Source: Bordetella petrii (lineage in GTDB: Bacteria; Pseudomonadota; Gammaproteobacteria; Burkholderiales; Burkholderiaceae_B). Taken from it: a DNA stretch of 64,000 bases. The notes below the pieces were generated by a model. That model saw only the letters and a program-made list of their open reading frames with translations, was not told the origin of the DNA and did no database searches. Every line of letters begins with the position of its first letter. The first letter of the stretch is position 1. Of the stretch, positions 10,679 through 18,928 are shown in pieces. The position numbers and the translations under genes are program-made. The stretch lies in NCBI RefSeq assembly GCF_017356245.1, contig NZ_JAFMZZ010000001.1:3253293-3317292 (forward strand). Direction: 5' to 3'.

Positions 10679-12157
10679 TCAGCCGATGATGGTGACGCCC
10701 AGCCAGAACAGCCCGGCGGCCAGCAGCATGGATGCGGGCAGGGTCAGCACCCAGGCCAGCAGGATGGTGCGCACGGTGCCGTGGTGCAGGCCGCTTTTGT
10801 TGGCGATCATGGTGCCGGCCACGCCGGACGACAGCACATGCGTGGTGGACACGGGCAGGCTGAATACGTTGGCCATGCCGATGGCGGCCACCGCGGTCAG
10901 CTGCGCCGACATGCCTTGCGCGTAGGTCATGCCCTGCTTGCCGATTTTTTCGCCCACCGTCAGCACCACGCGGCGCCAGCCCACCATGGTGCCGGCGCCC
11001 AGCGCCAGGGCCACGGCCACGATCACCCACAGGGGCGCGTATTCGGTGGTGGCGGTCAGGTCGGCGCGCAGCTGGTTGAGGTCGGCGCGGTCGCGGTCCT
11101 GCAGGCCGTCCAGGCTGGCCACTTTCTTGGCGGTGTCGTCCAGGCACAGCAGATAGCGGCGGATGTCGACGCGCTTGGCGGGCGGCAGGTCGCCATAGTG
11201 GGTGACGCCGCGCAGGTCTTCGAGCAGCGCGTCGATGGTGGCCAGCGTCAGCTGCGGATGGCAGCGGAAATGCTTGGGCAGTTCGGTGCCGTTATTGCGG
11301 CTTTTGGACAGCGCCAGGTAGTCGTCCAGCGTGGCCTGGTTGCGATGGTAGAAGGCCGACAGGTGTATGGCCGCATCGCGCGTGCGGTCGATCTGGTAGG
11401 TGGTGCTGGTTTCGTTCAGCACGAATTGCGCGGGCACGATGCCGATCAGCACCAGCATGATCAGGCCGATGCCTTTCTGGCCGTCGTTCGAGCCGTGCAC
11501 GAAGCTCACGCCCATGGCCGACAGCACCAGCACCAGGCGGTTCCAGAAGGGCGGATGTTTTTTCGAATCGACTTCGCGGCGCTGTTCCGGCGTCTTGTGC
11601 ATTTTGGAGGTCGGCCACCAGCGCTTGAACAGCAGCAGCAGGCAGCCCGCCACGATGCAGCCCGCCAGGGGCGAAACGACCAGCGACAGGCCGATGTCGA
11701 TGGCCTTGTTCCAGTTGACGCCGTCGCCCAGCGGCAGGTCGGTCAGCAGCGCATTGGCCAGGCCCACGCCCAGGATAGAGCCGATCAGGGTGTGCGAACT
11801 GGAGGCCGGGATGCCGAAATACCAGGTGCCCAGGTTCCAGGCGATGGCCGCCGTCAGCATGGCGAATACCATCGCCAGCCCCTGTCCGGTATCGACGTTG
11901 ATCAGCAGCTCGACCGGCAGCAGGTGCACGATGGCATAGGCCACGCCCACGCCGCCCAGCAGCACGCCCAGGAAATTGAACAGGCCCGACAGCATGACCG
12001 CCAGGTGCGGCGGCATGGCCTTGGTGTAGATGACGGTGGCCACCGCATTGGCGGTATCGTGGAAACCGTTGATGAATTCGAAGGCCAGCACGAAGGCCAG
12101 GGCTAGGACCAGGCTGACGCCGATCCAGAAGTCCAGGCCGGAGAAGAGATGGAACAT
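10679..12157 (-). CDS. pit: Low-affinity inorganic phosphate transporter, Pit family
   Basis: A 492-residue inner-membrane Pit/PiT phosphate:proton symporter. The N-terminal PiT signature FEFINGFHDTANAVAT lies near residue 27 and the matching C-terminal half has GMANVFSLPVSTTHVLSSG, the duplicated repeat typical of the family. A soluble loop of about 150 residues lies between the halves. Length fits E. coli PitA (499). It is monocistronic. A weak Pho-box-like sequence upstream was not judged convincing. It supplies phosphate uptake independent of the phosphonate system at 20-32 kb. Confidence 0.95.
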   Translation of the reverse strand: MFHLFSGLDFWIGVSLVLALAFVLAFEFINGFHDTANAVATVIYTKAMPPHLAVMLSGLFNFLGVLLGGVGVAYAIVHLLPVELLINVDTGQGLAMVFAMLTAAIAWNLGTWYFGIPASSSHTLIGSILGVGLANALLTDLPLGDGVNWNKAIDIGLSLVVSPLAGCIVAGCLLLLFKRWWPTSKMHKTPEQRREVDSKKHPPFWNRLVLVLSAMGVSFVHGSNDGQKGIGLIMLVLIGIVPAQFVLNETSTTYQIDRTRDAAIHLSAFYHRNQATLDDYLALSKSRNNGTELPKHFRCHPQLTLATIDALLEDLRGVTHYGDLPPAKRVDIRRYLLCLDDTAKKVASLDGLQDRDRADLNQLRADLTATTEYAPLWVIVAVALALGAGTMVGWRRVVLTVGEKIGKQGMTYAQGMSAQLTAVAAIGMANVFSLPVSTTHVLSSGVAGTMIANKSGLHHGTVRTILLAWVLTLPASMLLAAGLFWLGVTIIG

Positions 12158-12516
12158 GAGGGGGGGCGGGAAGGGGTGGGCGGTGTGAAGTAGGGGGGAT
12201 TATTGCAGATTTGTGACGGGGGCTTCTTTGAGGGGAGTGGTCTTTTTCTGGCCTTTGGAGTCCATTCTTGCCCCGTCCCGCGGCGGCCGGACGGGCGGTG
12301 GCCGGCGCACGTGCGTCGGGCTCGGGCGCATGCAGGCGCCCTCGGCCCGCTGCGCGGGCTGCCCCGCCGCCCAACGCGCCGGCCACCGCCCGCCCGGCCG
12401 CCGCGGGACTGCGACAGGGTGGATTCGGACTTTCCGCAAGCAGATCCCGTATGGAGACAGGCCCCCCGCCATCCCATAATGCGATAGCATCAAATTTTCC
12501 TTTGCCGGTTACCGCC
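12158..12516. other. 359-base intergenic region between divergent pit and mog-type gene
   Basis: The region must hold promoters for both divergent genes. The pit side is G-rich on the plus strand (C-rich in the pit leader). The middle, 12265-12414, is one copy of the structured 150-bp element. The right 100 bases are more AT-rich (CATAATGCGATAGC near 12476-12489 may hold a -10 for the plus gene). No further gene is apparent. Confidence 0.6.
12265..12414 (+). repeat. Structured 150-bp element, copy 1
   Basis: A 32-bp inverted repeat (12277-12308 with 12376-12407, one mismatch) encloses a core with two further hairpins: GGGCGC/GCGCCC (12324-12329, 12336-12341) and GCCCGC/GCGGGC (12345-12350, 12354-12359). 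Ends read TTCTTGCCCCGTCCCGCGG and CCGCGGGACTGCGA. The core is nearly identical to copies at 34538-34686 (minus) and 63903 onward, while the middle of the outer arms differs yet remains complementary. It has no coding potential. It could be a structured RNA, a cruciform-forming DNA site or a non-autonomous mobile element. Confidence 0.85.
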
Positions 12517-13152
12517 ATGCCTACCGCTACGCAGCCTGTTGCCCGCCGCCATCCCGACGATCTCATCGTGGGGCTGGTGTCCATTTCCGATCGCGCGTCG
12601 TCGGGGGTGTATCAAGACCAGGGGCTGCCGGCGCTGCGCGACTGGCTGGGCGCGGCCCTGTCGTCGTCGTGGCAGGCGGTCGAGCGGCTGGTGCCGGACG
12701 AGGCCGCGGCGATTTCGGCGGCGCTGGTCGAACTCGTGGACACCTGCGGGTGCGACCTGGTGCTTACTACCGGCGGCACCGGGCCGGCGCGGCGCGATGT
12801 CACGCCCGAGGCCACGCTGGCCGTGGCCACCAAAGAAATGCCCGGCTTTGGCGAACAGATGCGCCAGGTCAGCCTGAAATTCGTGCCCACGGCCATCCTG
12901 TCGCGCCAGGTGGCCGTCATCCGCGAAACCGCCGGCCACGCCGCGCTGATCATCAACCTGCCCGGCCAGCCCAAGGCCATCCGCGAAACCCTGGAAGGGC
13001 TGCGCGACGACAGCGGCGCGGTGGCGGTGCAGGGCGTGTTCGCCGCCGTGCCCTATTGCATCGACCTGATCGGCGGGCCTTATGCCGAAACGCACGAGGC
13101 CGTGGTCAAGGCGTTCCGCCCCAAGTCGGCGCTGCGCAAGCCCGCGGGCTGA
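12517..13152 (+). CDS. mog: MoaB/Mog family molybdopterin adenylyltransferase-like protein
   Basis: A 211-residue protein with the MoCF-binding signature LTTGGTGPARRDVTPEAT near residue 90, typical of Mog and MoaB. Mog adenylates molybdopterin before molybdate insertion. The length and C-terminal extension suit Mog (about 195-217 residues) better than short MoaB, but the two are hard to separate without a tree. The ATG at 12517 opens the conserved part; upstream frame runs through the repeat element. No other moa/mod gene is nearby. Confidence 0.85.
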   Translation: MPTATQPVARRHPDDLIVGLVSISDRASSGVYQDQGLPALRDWLGAALSSSWQAVERLVPDEAAAISAALVELVDTCGCDLVLTTGGTGPARRDVTPEATLAVATKEMPGFGEQMRQVSLKFVPTAILSRQVAVIRETAGHAALIINLPGQPKAIRETLEGLRDDSGAVAVQGVFAAVPYCIDLIGGPYAETHEAVVKAFRPKSALRKPAG

Positions 13153-13209
13153 GGCCTCGGTGCGTTATAGTTGGCCGGGTCTTTTCGTCTGTTTCCGGGA
13201 AACCCTTCC

Positions 13210-13548
13210 ATGAATTTACGATGCATCGCGGCGCTGGCATTGGCCGGCGCGCTGGCCGGTTGCGCAAGTGTCAAAGACATCCGCGAACGCGATCCGGTGT
13301 TCTTCGGCTCGACCGCGCGCAGCGCCGACCAATACGTCACCTGCGTGGAATCGGCCTGGCAGGGCAACGGTACCACCGCCGAGCGCCAGACGGTGCGCAA
13401 CGGCTACGAGCTGATCGTGCCCGGCACGATGGGCGTCGAAGCCGTGCTGACCGCCACGACCTGGAAGGGCAAGACCGACGTGCGCCTGTCCACCCGCATT
13501 CCGCGCTACGGCACCGCGCTGGTCGAGGCGGCCAACCTGTGCATGTAG
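13210..13548 (+). CDS. Small lipoprotein, function unknown
   Basis: A 112-residue predicted lipoprotein. The N terminus is a short signal peptide ending in LAGC with the acylated cysteine at residue 18. The mature part has a few cysteines (YVTCVES and the terminal LCM) that could pair. I do not recognise a named family. Its last codons overlap the GTG start of the M23 peptidase gene, suggesting the two are translated together and may both act in the envelope. Confidence 0.75.
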   Translation: MNLRCIAALALAGALAGCASVKDIRERDPVFFGSTARSADQYVTCVESAWQGNGTTAERQTVRNGYELIVPGTMGVEAVLTATTWKGKTDVRLSTRIPRYGTALVEAANLCM

Positions 13549-14417
13549 CCGGCCTGCCGCTGCGCCGGCGCCTGGCCCGCGCGGCCAGGCGGCTGGCCCT
13601 GCTGGCCGCGGCCTGCGGCATCGCCGCCGCGGCGCAGGCGCAGGGCTATATCAGCCGCAAGCTCGACGTGCCCGTGCCCGGCGGCGTGGCGGTGGTGGCG
13701 CTGGGCGCGGCCGAGCGCGCGCCGCAGGCCAGCTACGACGGCCACCGGGTCATGGTCATACGCGACAGCGACGGACAATGGATTGCCGTGGTGGGCATTG
13801 CGCTGGACGCCAAGCCCGGCCGCCACACGCTGCAAGTGCAGGGCGGCGCGCCGGTGGCCTTCCAGGTGGGCACTAAAGAATATGCCGCGCAGCACATCAA
13901 GCTGAAAAACCGCCGGCAGGTCACCCCCAACCCCGACGACCTCAAGCGCATCGAGCACGAGCTCGACCTGCAGCTGGCCGCCTACGCGGCTTTCCGCGAG
14001 GGCGTCATCCCCAGCAACGTCATGCTCGACCGGCCTGTCGACGGCCGCCTGTCCAGCCCGTTCGGGCTGCGGCGCTTTTTCAACGGGCAAGAGCGCAATC
14101 CGCATTCGGGCCTGGACTTCGCCGTGCCGGCCGGCACGCCGGTCAAGGCGCCGGCGGCCGGCCGCGTGGTGCTGGTGGGCAATTACTTCTTCAACGGCAA
14201 TACGGTGTTCGTCGACCATGGCCAGGGCTTCATCAGCATGTTCTGCCATTTGTCGGCCATCGACGTGAAAGTGGGCGACGAAGTCGCGCGCGGCGCCGTG
14301 GTGGGCAAGGTGGGCAGCACCGGCCGCGCCACCGGGCCGCACCTGCACTGGAACATCAGCCTGAACGCCACGCGGGTGGATCCCGCCATTTTCATCGGCG
14401 CCGTCACGCGCCCTTGA
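13539..14417 (+). CDS. M23 family metallopeptidase
   Basis: A 292-residue envelope protein: a signal peptide (Arg-rich start, hydrophobic core, ending AAQAQG near residue 36), a beta-rich domain, then a LytM/M23 domain from about residue 165. The zinc ligands are present as HSGLDFAVPAG (H-x3-D) and HLHW. M23 enzymes cut peptidoglycan cross-links or activate amidases. I start at GTG 13539, which overlaps the lipoprotein stop and follows a GAGG site; no ATG precedes the signal peptide. It converges on a LysR gene, overlapping it by 14 bases at the 3' ends. Confidence 0.88.
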   Translation: MHVAGLPLRRRLARAARRLALLAAACGIAAAAQAQGYISRKLDVPVPGGVAVVALGAAERAPQASYDGHRVMVIRDSDGQWIAVVGIALDAKPGRHTLQVQGGAPVAFQVGTKEYAAQHIKLKNRRQVTPNPDDLKRIEHELDLQLAAYAAFREGVIPSNVMLDRPVDGRLSSPFGLRRFFNGQERNPHSGLDFAVPAGTPVKAPAAGRVVLVGNYFFNGNTVFVDHGQGFISMFCHLSAIDVKVGDEVARGAVVGKVGSTGRATGPHLHWNISLNATRVDPAIFIGAVTRP

Positions 14418-15297
14418 GAGCCATTTCCCGGAAGCGCCGCAACAGCGGCGCGGCATCGTCGGCGCGGTAGGCCAGCAGCACGCGGCTGGCCGCGTCGCGC
14501 GTATCCAGCGCGCAGTACGCCACCCCGGGGATGCCGGTTTTCATGTAAGTGTCGGGCAGCACCGAGATGCCCATGCCCGCCGCGACCAGGCCGATGATGG
14601 TGGCGCCTTCGCGGGCCTCTTGCCGCACGTGCGGCGCGAAGCCGGCGCGGCTGGCCAGCACCGTGACGTGTTCGAACAGCCCGCAGCCCAGCCCGCGCGG
14701 GAACAGGATGAACGATTCGTCGGCCAGCGCCGCCATCGGCAGCGGCCCTGGCCGGCCGGCCAGGGGGTGGCCCGCCGGCAATACCGCCATCAGCCGGTCG
14801 GCCCACAGCTGCGCCACGGCAATGTTGGCCGGCGGCTCGAACAGGGGCGAGGGGCGCAGGAAGCCGATGTCCACGCTTTTGTCGGCCAGGGCGCGCAGCT
14901 GCTGGCCGGTGGACAGGTGGATCAGGTCGGCCCGGGCGCCTGGGTGGCGGCCGCGGAACGCCTGCACGATCTGCGGAAAGGCCTCGAACATGGGCACCGA
15001 GGCCGTGAACGAGATGCGTAGCTCGCCGGCTTCGCCGCGCGCGGCCTGGCGCACCACGTCGCCGGCGCGTTCCAGGTGGGCCAGGGCATGGCGCGCCTGT
15101 TCCAGGAACAGCGCGCCCGCTTCGGTAAGCGCCACCTTGCGGTTGCTGCGGTTCAGCAGTACCGAGCCCAGTTCTTCTTCCAGGGCCTTGACCTGCAGGC
15201 TGAGCGGCGGCTGGCTGACGTGCAGGCGGCGCGCGGCGCCGCTGAAGCTGAGTTCCTCGGCCACCGCGACGAAATAGCGAAGCTGGCGGAAATCCAT
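14404..15297 (-). CDS. LysR family regulator, likely of the adjacent galBC unit
   Basis: A 297-residue LysR-type regulator: N-terminal winged helix-turn-helix (MDFRQLRYFVAVAEELSF start, helix QPPLSLQVKALEEELG) followed by a periplasmic-binding-protein-like effector domain. It is divergent from the Bug-galB-galC genes 95 bases away, the normal arrangement for a LysR activator and its targets, so its effector is probably an aromatic acid or ring-cleavage product. Its 3' end overlaps the M23 gene on the other strand. Confidence 0.9.
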   Translation of the reverse strand: MDFRQLRYFVAVAEELSFSGAARRLHVSQPPLSLQVKALEEELGSVLLNRSNRKVALTEAGALFLEQARHALAHLERAGDVVRQAARGEAGELRISFTASVPMFEAFPQIVQAFRGRHPGARADLIHLSTGQQLRALADKSVDIGFLRPSPLFEPPANIAVAQLWADRLMAVLPAGHPLAGRPGPLPMAALADESFILFPRGLGCGLFEHVTVLASRAGFAPHVRQEAREGATIIGLVAAGMGISVLPDTYMKTGIPGVAYCALDTRDAASRVLLAYRADDAAPLLRRFREMALKGA

Positions 15298-15299
15298 GG

Positions 15300-15318
15300 T
15301 TATTTGGTTTTTAAATAA
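15300..15318. promoter_or_regulatory. Candidate LysR operator in divergent promoter
   Basis: An AT-rich inverted repeat TTATTT-N7-AAATAA directly upstream of the LysR start and about 75 bases before the Bug gene. It stands out in a GC-rich genome and suits a LysR recognition site, but the half-sites are simple A/T runs, so this is only suggestive. Confidence 0.4.
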
Positions 15319-15392
15319 ATAGAAGCAAAAAACGGTATTGGACGATATTAATCGCGCGGGCCATCATTTCCAAACCACAACAGGAGACTCCT

Positions 15393-16394
15393 ATGGCAAA
15401 CGCACGCCAGAAGAATACCTACATCAGCGCCTGGCGCGGCCTGGCCGCTGCCCTGGGGCTGGCCGGCGCCCTGGCGGCCCCGGCCGCCCATGCCGCTGAC
15501 TTCCCGTCGCACCCGATCCGCATCGTGGTGCCCTATGCCGCCGGAGGCGGCGTCGACATCGTGACCCGGCTGGTCGGCGAAAAAATGGGCGAAGCGCTGG
15601 GCCAGCCCATTATTGTCGACAACCGCCCCGGCGCCGCCACCAATATCGGCATGGGCGCGGTGGCCCAGGCCGACCCCGACGGCTATACGCTGCTGACCGC
15701 CTCGAACACCCTGGCCAGCAACGCGTCGCTGTTTTCCAAGCTGAACTTCGATCCCGCCCACGACTTCACCCCGGTGGGCAGCATCGGCTACGCGCCGCTG
15801 GTCGTGGTGGTGCCGCAGCCGTCGCCGGCCAAGACCCTGAAAGACCTGGTCGCCTATGGCAAGGCCCACCCCGGCAAGCTGACGTATGCGTCGGCCGGCA
15901 ACGGCAGCTCGGGCCACCTGGCCAGCGAACTGCTGAAGGCCGAAGGCGGCTTCGACGCGCTGCACGTGCCATACAAGGGCGGCGCGCCCGCCATTACCGA
16001 CCTCTTGGGCCAGCGCATCGATTTCATGTCGATCAACCCGCTGGAAGTGATTTCGCACATCCAGGCCGGCAAGCTGCGCGCGCTGGCGGTGCTGAACGCC
16101 CAGCCGGCGGCGCTGCTGCCCGACGTGCCCACCACGGCGTCGCTGGGCCTGCCGCAGGCGGTGGCCACGGTGTGGTGGGGCCTGATCGGCCCGCGCGGCC
16201 TGCCCGAGCCGGTGGTGCAGCGCCTGAACGGCGCCCTGCAGCAGGCGCTGAACGACCCCGCGGTGCAGAAGCGCCTGGCGGAACTGGGCGCGGTGCCCAC
16301 GCCCGGCAGCGCCGCGCAGTTCGGCACGTTCGTGGCGGGCGAGACCGCGAAATGGAGCAAGGTGATCAAGCAGGCCGGCATCAAGGCCGATTGA
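15393..16394 (+). CDS. Bug/TctC family periplasmic solute-binding protein
   Basis: A 333-residue tripartite-tricarboxylate-type binding protein: a signal peptide of about 35 residues ending AAHAAD, then the family start FPSHPIRIVVPYAAGGGVDIVTR. These proteins bind carboxylates and feed TctAB permeases or signal. No tctA or tctB is in the window, the common orphan state in Bordetella relatives. Its position ahead of galB and galC suggests a ligand linked to gallate or protocatechuate catabolism. A good ribosome site (CAGGAG) precedes the ATG. Confidence 0.93.
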   Translation: MANARQKNTYISAWRGLAAALGLAGALAAPAAHAADFPSHPIRIVVPYAAGGGVDIVTRLVGEKMGEALGQPIIVDNRPGAATNIGMGAVAQADPDGYTLLTASNTLASNASLFSKLNFDPAHDFTPVGSIGYAPLVVVVPQPSPAKTLKDLVAYGKAHPGKLTYASAGNGSSGHLASELLKAEGGFDALHVPYKGGAPAITDLLGQRIDFMSINPLEVISHIQAGKLRALAVLNAQPAALLPDVPTTASLGLPQAVATVWWGLIGPRGLPEPVVQRLNGALQQALNDPAVQKRLAELGAVPTPGSAAQFGTFVAGETAKWSKVIKQAGIKAD

Positions 16395-16404
16395 GCGGGC
16401 AACC

Positions 16405-16429
16405 CGAAGGCGGCGCCGCGCCGCCTTCG
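16405..16429 (+). other. Intercistronic hairpin between Bug gene and galB
   Basis: A perfect 11-bp stem (CGAAGGCGGCG at 16405-16415, CGCCGCCTTCG at 16419-16429) with a three-base loop lies 11 bases after the Bug stop and 20 before the galB ATG. With no T-tract it is more likely an RNA-stabilising or partial-attenuation hairpin that raises binding-protein output over enzymes. Confidence 0.6.
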
Positions 16430-16449
16430 ACTAGACGAGAGACTCTGTA

Positions 16450-17169
16450 ATGCAAACATCGAAGCACGGCCTGGTGGTCAGCGCCCATTCGGCCGATTTT
16501 GTGTGGCGCGCCGGCGGCGCCATTGCCCTGTATGCCCGGCGCGGCTGGACCATGACCGTGGTGTGCCTGTCGTTCGGCGAGCGCGGCGAATCGGCCAAGC
16601 TGTGGCGCCAGCCCGGCATGACGCTGGAGCGCGTCAAGCAGGACCGCCGCGCCGAGGCCGAGCGCGCCGCCGAAGTGCTGGGCGCGCAAATCCGTTTCCT
16701 GGACCTGGGCGATTACCCCCTGCGCGTGTCCGATGAGGCCCTGTACCAATTGGCGGATATCTACCGCGAACTGCGGCCGGCCTTCGTGTTGACGCATTCG
16801 CAGCGCGATCCGTACAACTTCGACCACCCCCTGGCCACGCACGTGGCGCAGGAAGCCCGCGTCATTGCCCAGGCCCACGGCCATGCGCCGGGCCAGCCGG
16901 TGCTGGGCGCGCCGCCGGTGTTCCTGTTCGAGCCGCACCAGCCCGAGCAATGCGAGTGGAAGCCGCAAGTGCTGCTGGACATTACCGAGGTGTGGGACAA
17001 GAAGCGCCAGGCATTCGAGCTGATGGCGGCGCAGGAACATCTGTGGGAATACTACACGCGCGTGGCCTTGCAGCGCGGCGTGCAGGCATCGCGCAATTCG
17101 GATGCGAAGATCCGCTATGCCGAGGCCTACCAGCGGGTGTTTCCGCAAGTGACCGGAGAACTGGCATGA
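16450..17169 (+). CDS. galB: PIG-L family hydrolase, likely 4-oxalomesaconate hydratase
   Basis: A 239-residue PIG-L/LmbE-fold protein. The zinc-binding start [13 protein letters not shown] replaces the usual P-H-P-D-D of deacetylases, a variant I associate with GalB, the 4-oxalomesaconate hydratase of gallate degradation in Pseudomonas putida. A second ligand region is [12 protein letters not shown]. The next gene encodes the aldolase of the following step, which supports the hydratase role over a deacetylase. It is ATGA-coupled to galC. Confidence 0.8.
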   Translation: MQTSKHGLVVSAHSADFVWRAGGAIALYARRGWTMTVVCLSFGERGESAKLWRQPGMTLERVKQDRRAEAERAAEVLGAQIRFLDLGDYPLRVSDEALYQLADIYRELRPAFVLTHSQRDPYNFDHPLATHVAQEARVIAQAHGHAPGQPVLGAPPVFLFEPHQPEQCEWKPQVLLDITEVWDKKRQAFELMAAQEHLWEYYTRVALQRGVQASRNSDAKIRYAEAYQRVFPQVTGELA

Positions 17170-17891
17170 GCGGGGTGCCTGCGCGCCAGGTGGCCGTGCG
17201 GCACATCGAACGCGCCGACGCCGCCGTGGTGGCGCGCCTGGCCCAGGCTGGCGTGGCCACCGCGCACGAGGCGCAGGGCCGCGCCGGCCTGCTGCAGCCC
17301 GGCATGCGCCCCATCTACGCGGGCGCGGCCATCGCCGGCAGCGCGGTCACGGTGCTGGCGCACCCGGGCGACAACTGGATGCTGCATGTGGCGGCCGAGC
17401 TGTGCCAGCCCGGCGATGTGCTGGTGGTGGCCTGCAGCGCCGAGAACCGCGACGGCATGTTCGGTGAATTACTGGCCACGTCGCTGCGCGCGCGCGGCGT
17501 GGCCGGGCTGGTCATCGACGCGGGCTGCCGCGATGTGCAGGCGCTGACGGCCATGGCCTTTCCGGTGTGGTCGCGCGCGGTCTCGGCCAAGGGCACCATC
17601 AAGGCCACGCCGGGCTCGGTGAACCTGCCGGTGGTGTGCGCAGGCGCGTTGGTGCATGCGGGCGACGTGGTGGTGGCCGACGACGACGGCGTATGCGTGG
17701 TGCCGCGCGCTCAGGCCGCGGCAGTGGCCGATGCCTGCGATGCGCGGCTGCGCAAAGAGGCCGTCAACCGCGCGCGCCTGGCGGCGGGCGAACTGGGACT
17801 GGATATCTATGGCATGCGCCCGGCGCTGGAGCGGGCGGGCCTGGTCTATGTAGACCGGCTGTCCGACCTGGACGCCGCGCCGCGGCCGTAG
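17166..17891 (+). CDS. galC: RraA-fold 4-carboxy-4-hydroxy-2-oxoadipate aldolase
   Basis: A 241-residue RraA/DlpA-type protein, likely the class II aldolase (GalC/LigK/ProA) that splits 4-carboxy-4-hydroxy-2-oxoadipate to pyruvate and oxaloacetate and can decarboxylate oxaloacetate. The family core [21 protein letters not shown] and IDAGCRDV (the R-D pair for substrate and metal) are visible, with a terminal [12 protein letters not shown] segment. The ATG overlaps the galB stop. With galB it completes the last two steps of the 4-oxalomesaconate branch. Confidence 0.87.
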   Translation: MSGVPARQVAVRHIERADAAVVARLAQAGVATAHEAQGRAGLLQPGMRPIYAGAAIAGSAVTVLAHPGDNWMLHVAAELCQPGDVLVVACSAENRDGMFGELLATSLRARGVAGLVIDAGCRDVQALTAMAFPVWSRAVSAKGTIKATPGSVNLPVVCAGALVHAGDVVVADDDGVCVVPRAQAAAVADACDARLRKEAVNRARLAAGELGLDIYGMRPALERAGLVYVDRLSDLDAAPRP

Positions 17892-17913
17892 CGGCGGGCG
17901 GGCCGCCGGCCCG

Positions 17914-18189
17914 TCAGGCGTCGGCGGTAGAAGGCGACAGGCTCTGGTAGCGCCGTTCGGCGTATTGCAGGTCGTGTACGGCCGCCTGGTGCAGGCGGCG
18001 CTGCTCTTCCAGGCAATTGTCGTATTTGATGCGAGCCTGGGCGTAGGTCAGGCCGGTGGCGCGCAGGCTGTGGATGAACGCAGCGCGCGATTGCCGCAGC
18101 AGGCGCAGGCCCTGTTCGCCCTGTTCGACCACGCGCTGGGCCTGGGCCACGCGCTGGGCGGCGGCCTGGGGCGATTCGGGCGTATCCAT
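17914..18189 (-). CDS. Small helical protein, function unknown
   Basis: A 91-residue soluble protein rich in Ala, Gln and Arg with heptad-like spacing, probably a coiled coil (QRVAQAQRVVEQGEQGLRLL). I do not recognise a family. Codon use matches neighbours and no other frame here is more gene-like, so I accept it with moderate confidence. It lies between galC and infA. Confidence 0.6.
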   Translation of the reverse strand: MDTPESPQAAAQRVAQAQRVVEQGEQGLRLLRQSRAAFIHSLRATGLTYAQARIKYDNCLEEQRRLHQAAVHDLQYAERRYQSLSPSTADA

Positions 18190-18233
18190 GGCAATGCAAT
18201 AGGCGTGCGCGGCGCGCCGTGCCCGGCGGCGCT

Positions 18234-18497
18234 TTAGCGGCGGCGCTGCGGCGGACGCGAGGTGCTGGGCGCGCGTTCGTCTTTGTGGCGGAAGTTGATG
18301 CGGCCCTTGGTCAGGTCGTAGGGCGACATTTCCAGGGTGACGCGGTCGCCCGCCAGGATGCGGATGCGGTGCTTGCGGATGCGGCCCGAGGCGTAGGCGC
18401 CCACTTCGATGCCGTTGTCCAGGGTGACGCGGTAGCGGCTGTCGGGCAGCACTTCGTCAACGATGCCATCGAGTTCGATCAGTTCTTCTTTTGCCAT
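18234..18497 (-). CDS. infA: Translation initiation factor IF-1
   Basis: An 87-residue IF-1: a single S1/OB-fold domain reading [30 protein letters not shown] and [18 protein letters not shown], followed by a basic Arg/Pro-rich tail that is longer than the 72-residue E. coli protein. The ATG follows an AAGGAGAG ribosome site. It stands alone, not in the ribosomal-protein or rpoA region, so it may be the second infA paralogue that many betaproteobacteria carry. Confidence 0.93.
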   Translation of the reverse strand: MAKEELIELDGIVDEVLPDSRYRVTLDNGIEVGAYASGRIRKHRIRILAGDRVTLEMSPYDLTKGRINFRHKDERAPSTSRPPQRRR

Positions 18498-18928
18498 ATA
18501 TGACTCTCCTTGGTCGTTGCGCGCGCGCACCGTCGTGGCACGGTGCGCGTGCCGCCGGCAGGCGGCATGCGCGGGACCCAAGCGGGCTTGGGCCAGCGGT
18601 GGAACGTAAAACGTCCCGGCTGGTGGATGGGTACACGGCCAGGGAACCTGGGCGGGTACTCACGCCGCTGGGGCGATATGCGCGCTGGGCGCGGCTTGGT
18701 CGCGGCACTACGCCAGGCGCAACACCGGAAGAAGCGGGAAGGGCCGTGCCGATAGAGCAAAACTTATGCACGGAACAATCAAAGATAGTACTCCAATCGC
18801 GCTTATTTGACCAGGGTTTTCCCGGATTTTGGTTTTTTTACCGGGATTCGTGTCGATTTTGCCCGGATTCGGCCGTCGTGGCTATAGAAAGGCCGATTGG
18901 CCTCTCATCAACTCCTGGGAGAACAACC
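18498..18928. other. 431-base gap between divergent infA and DGPF-domain gene
   Basis: The infA leader holds a perfect 10-bp hairpin (CGCGCACCGT at 18524-18533, ACGGTGCGCG at 18540-18549, six-base loop) about 27 bases before the infA start. The middle is GC-rich with no convincing frame. The right part (about 18760-18900) drops in GC and contains runs such as TTTGGTTTTTTTACC, a likely promoter zone for the plus-strand gene. No gene is supported. Confidence 0.55.

Noticed and set aside
10670..12106. 478-residue plus-strand frame antisense to pit
   Set aside because: Gln/His/Arg-rich composition without domains; the opposite strand encodes a clear Pit transporter.
12202..12219. Pho-box-like CCGTCAC-N4-CTGCAAT upstream of pit on the minus strand
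   Set aside because: Only five of seven matches per unit and Pit transporters are often not PhoB-controlled; too weak to list.
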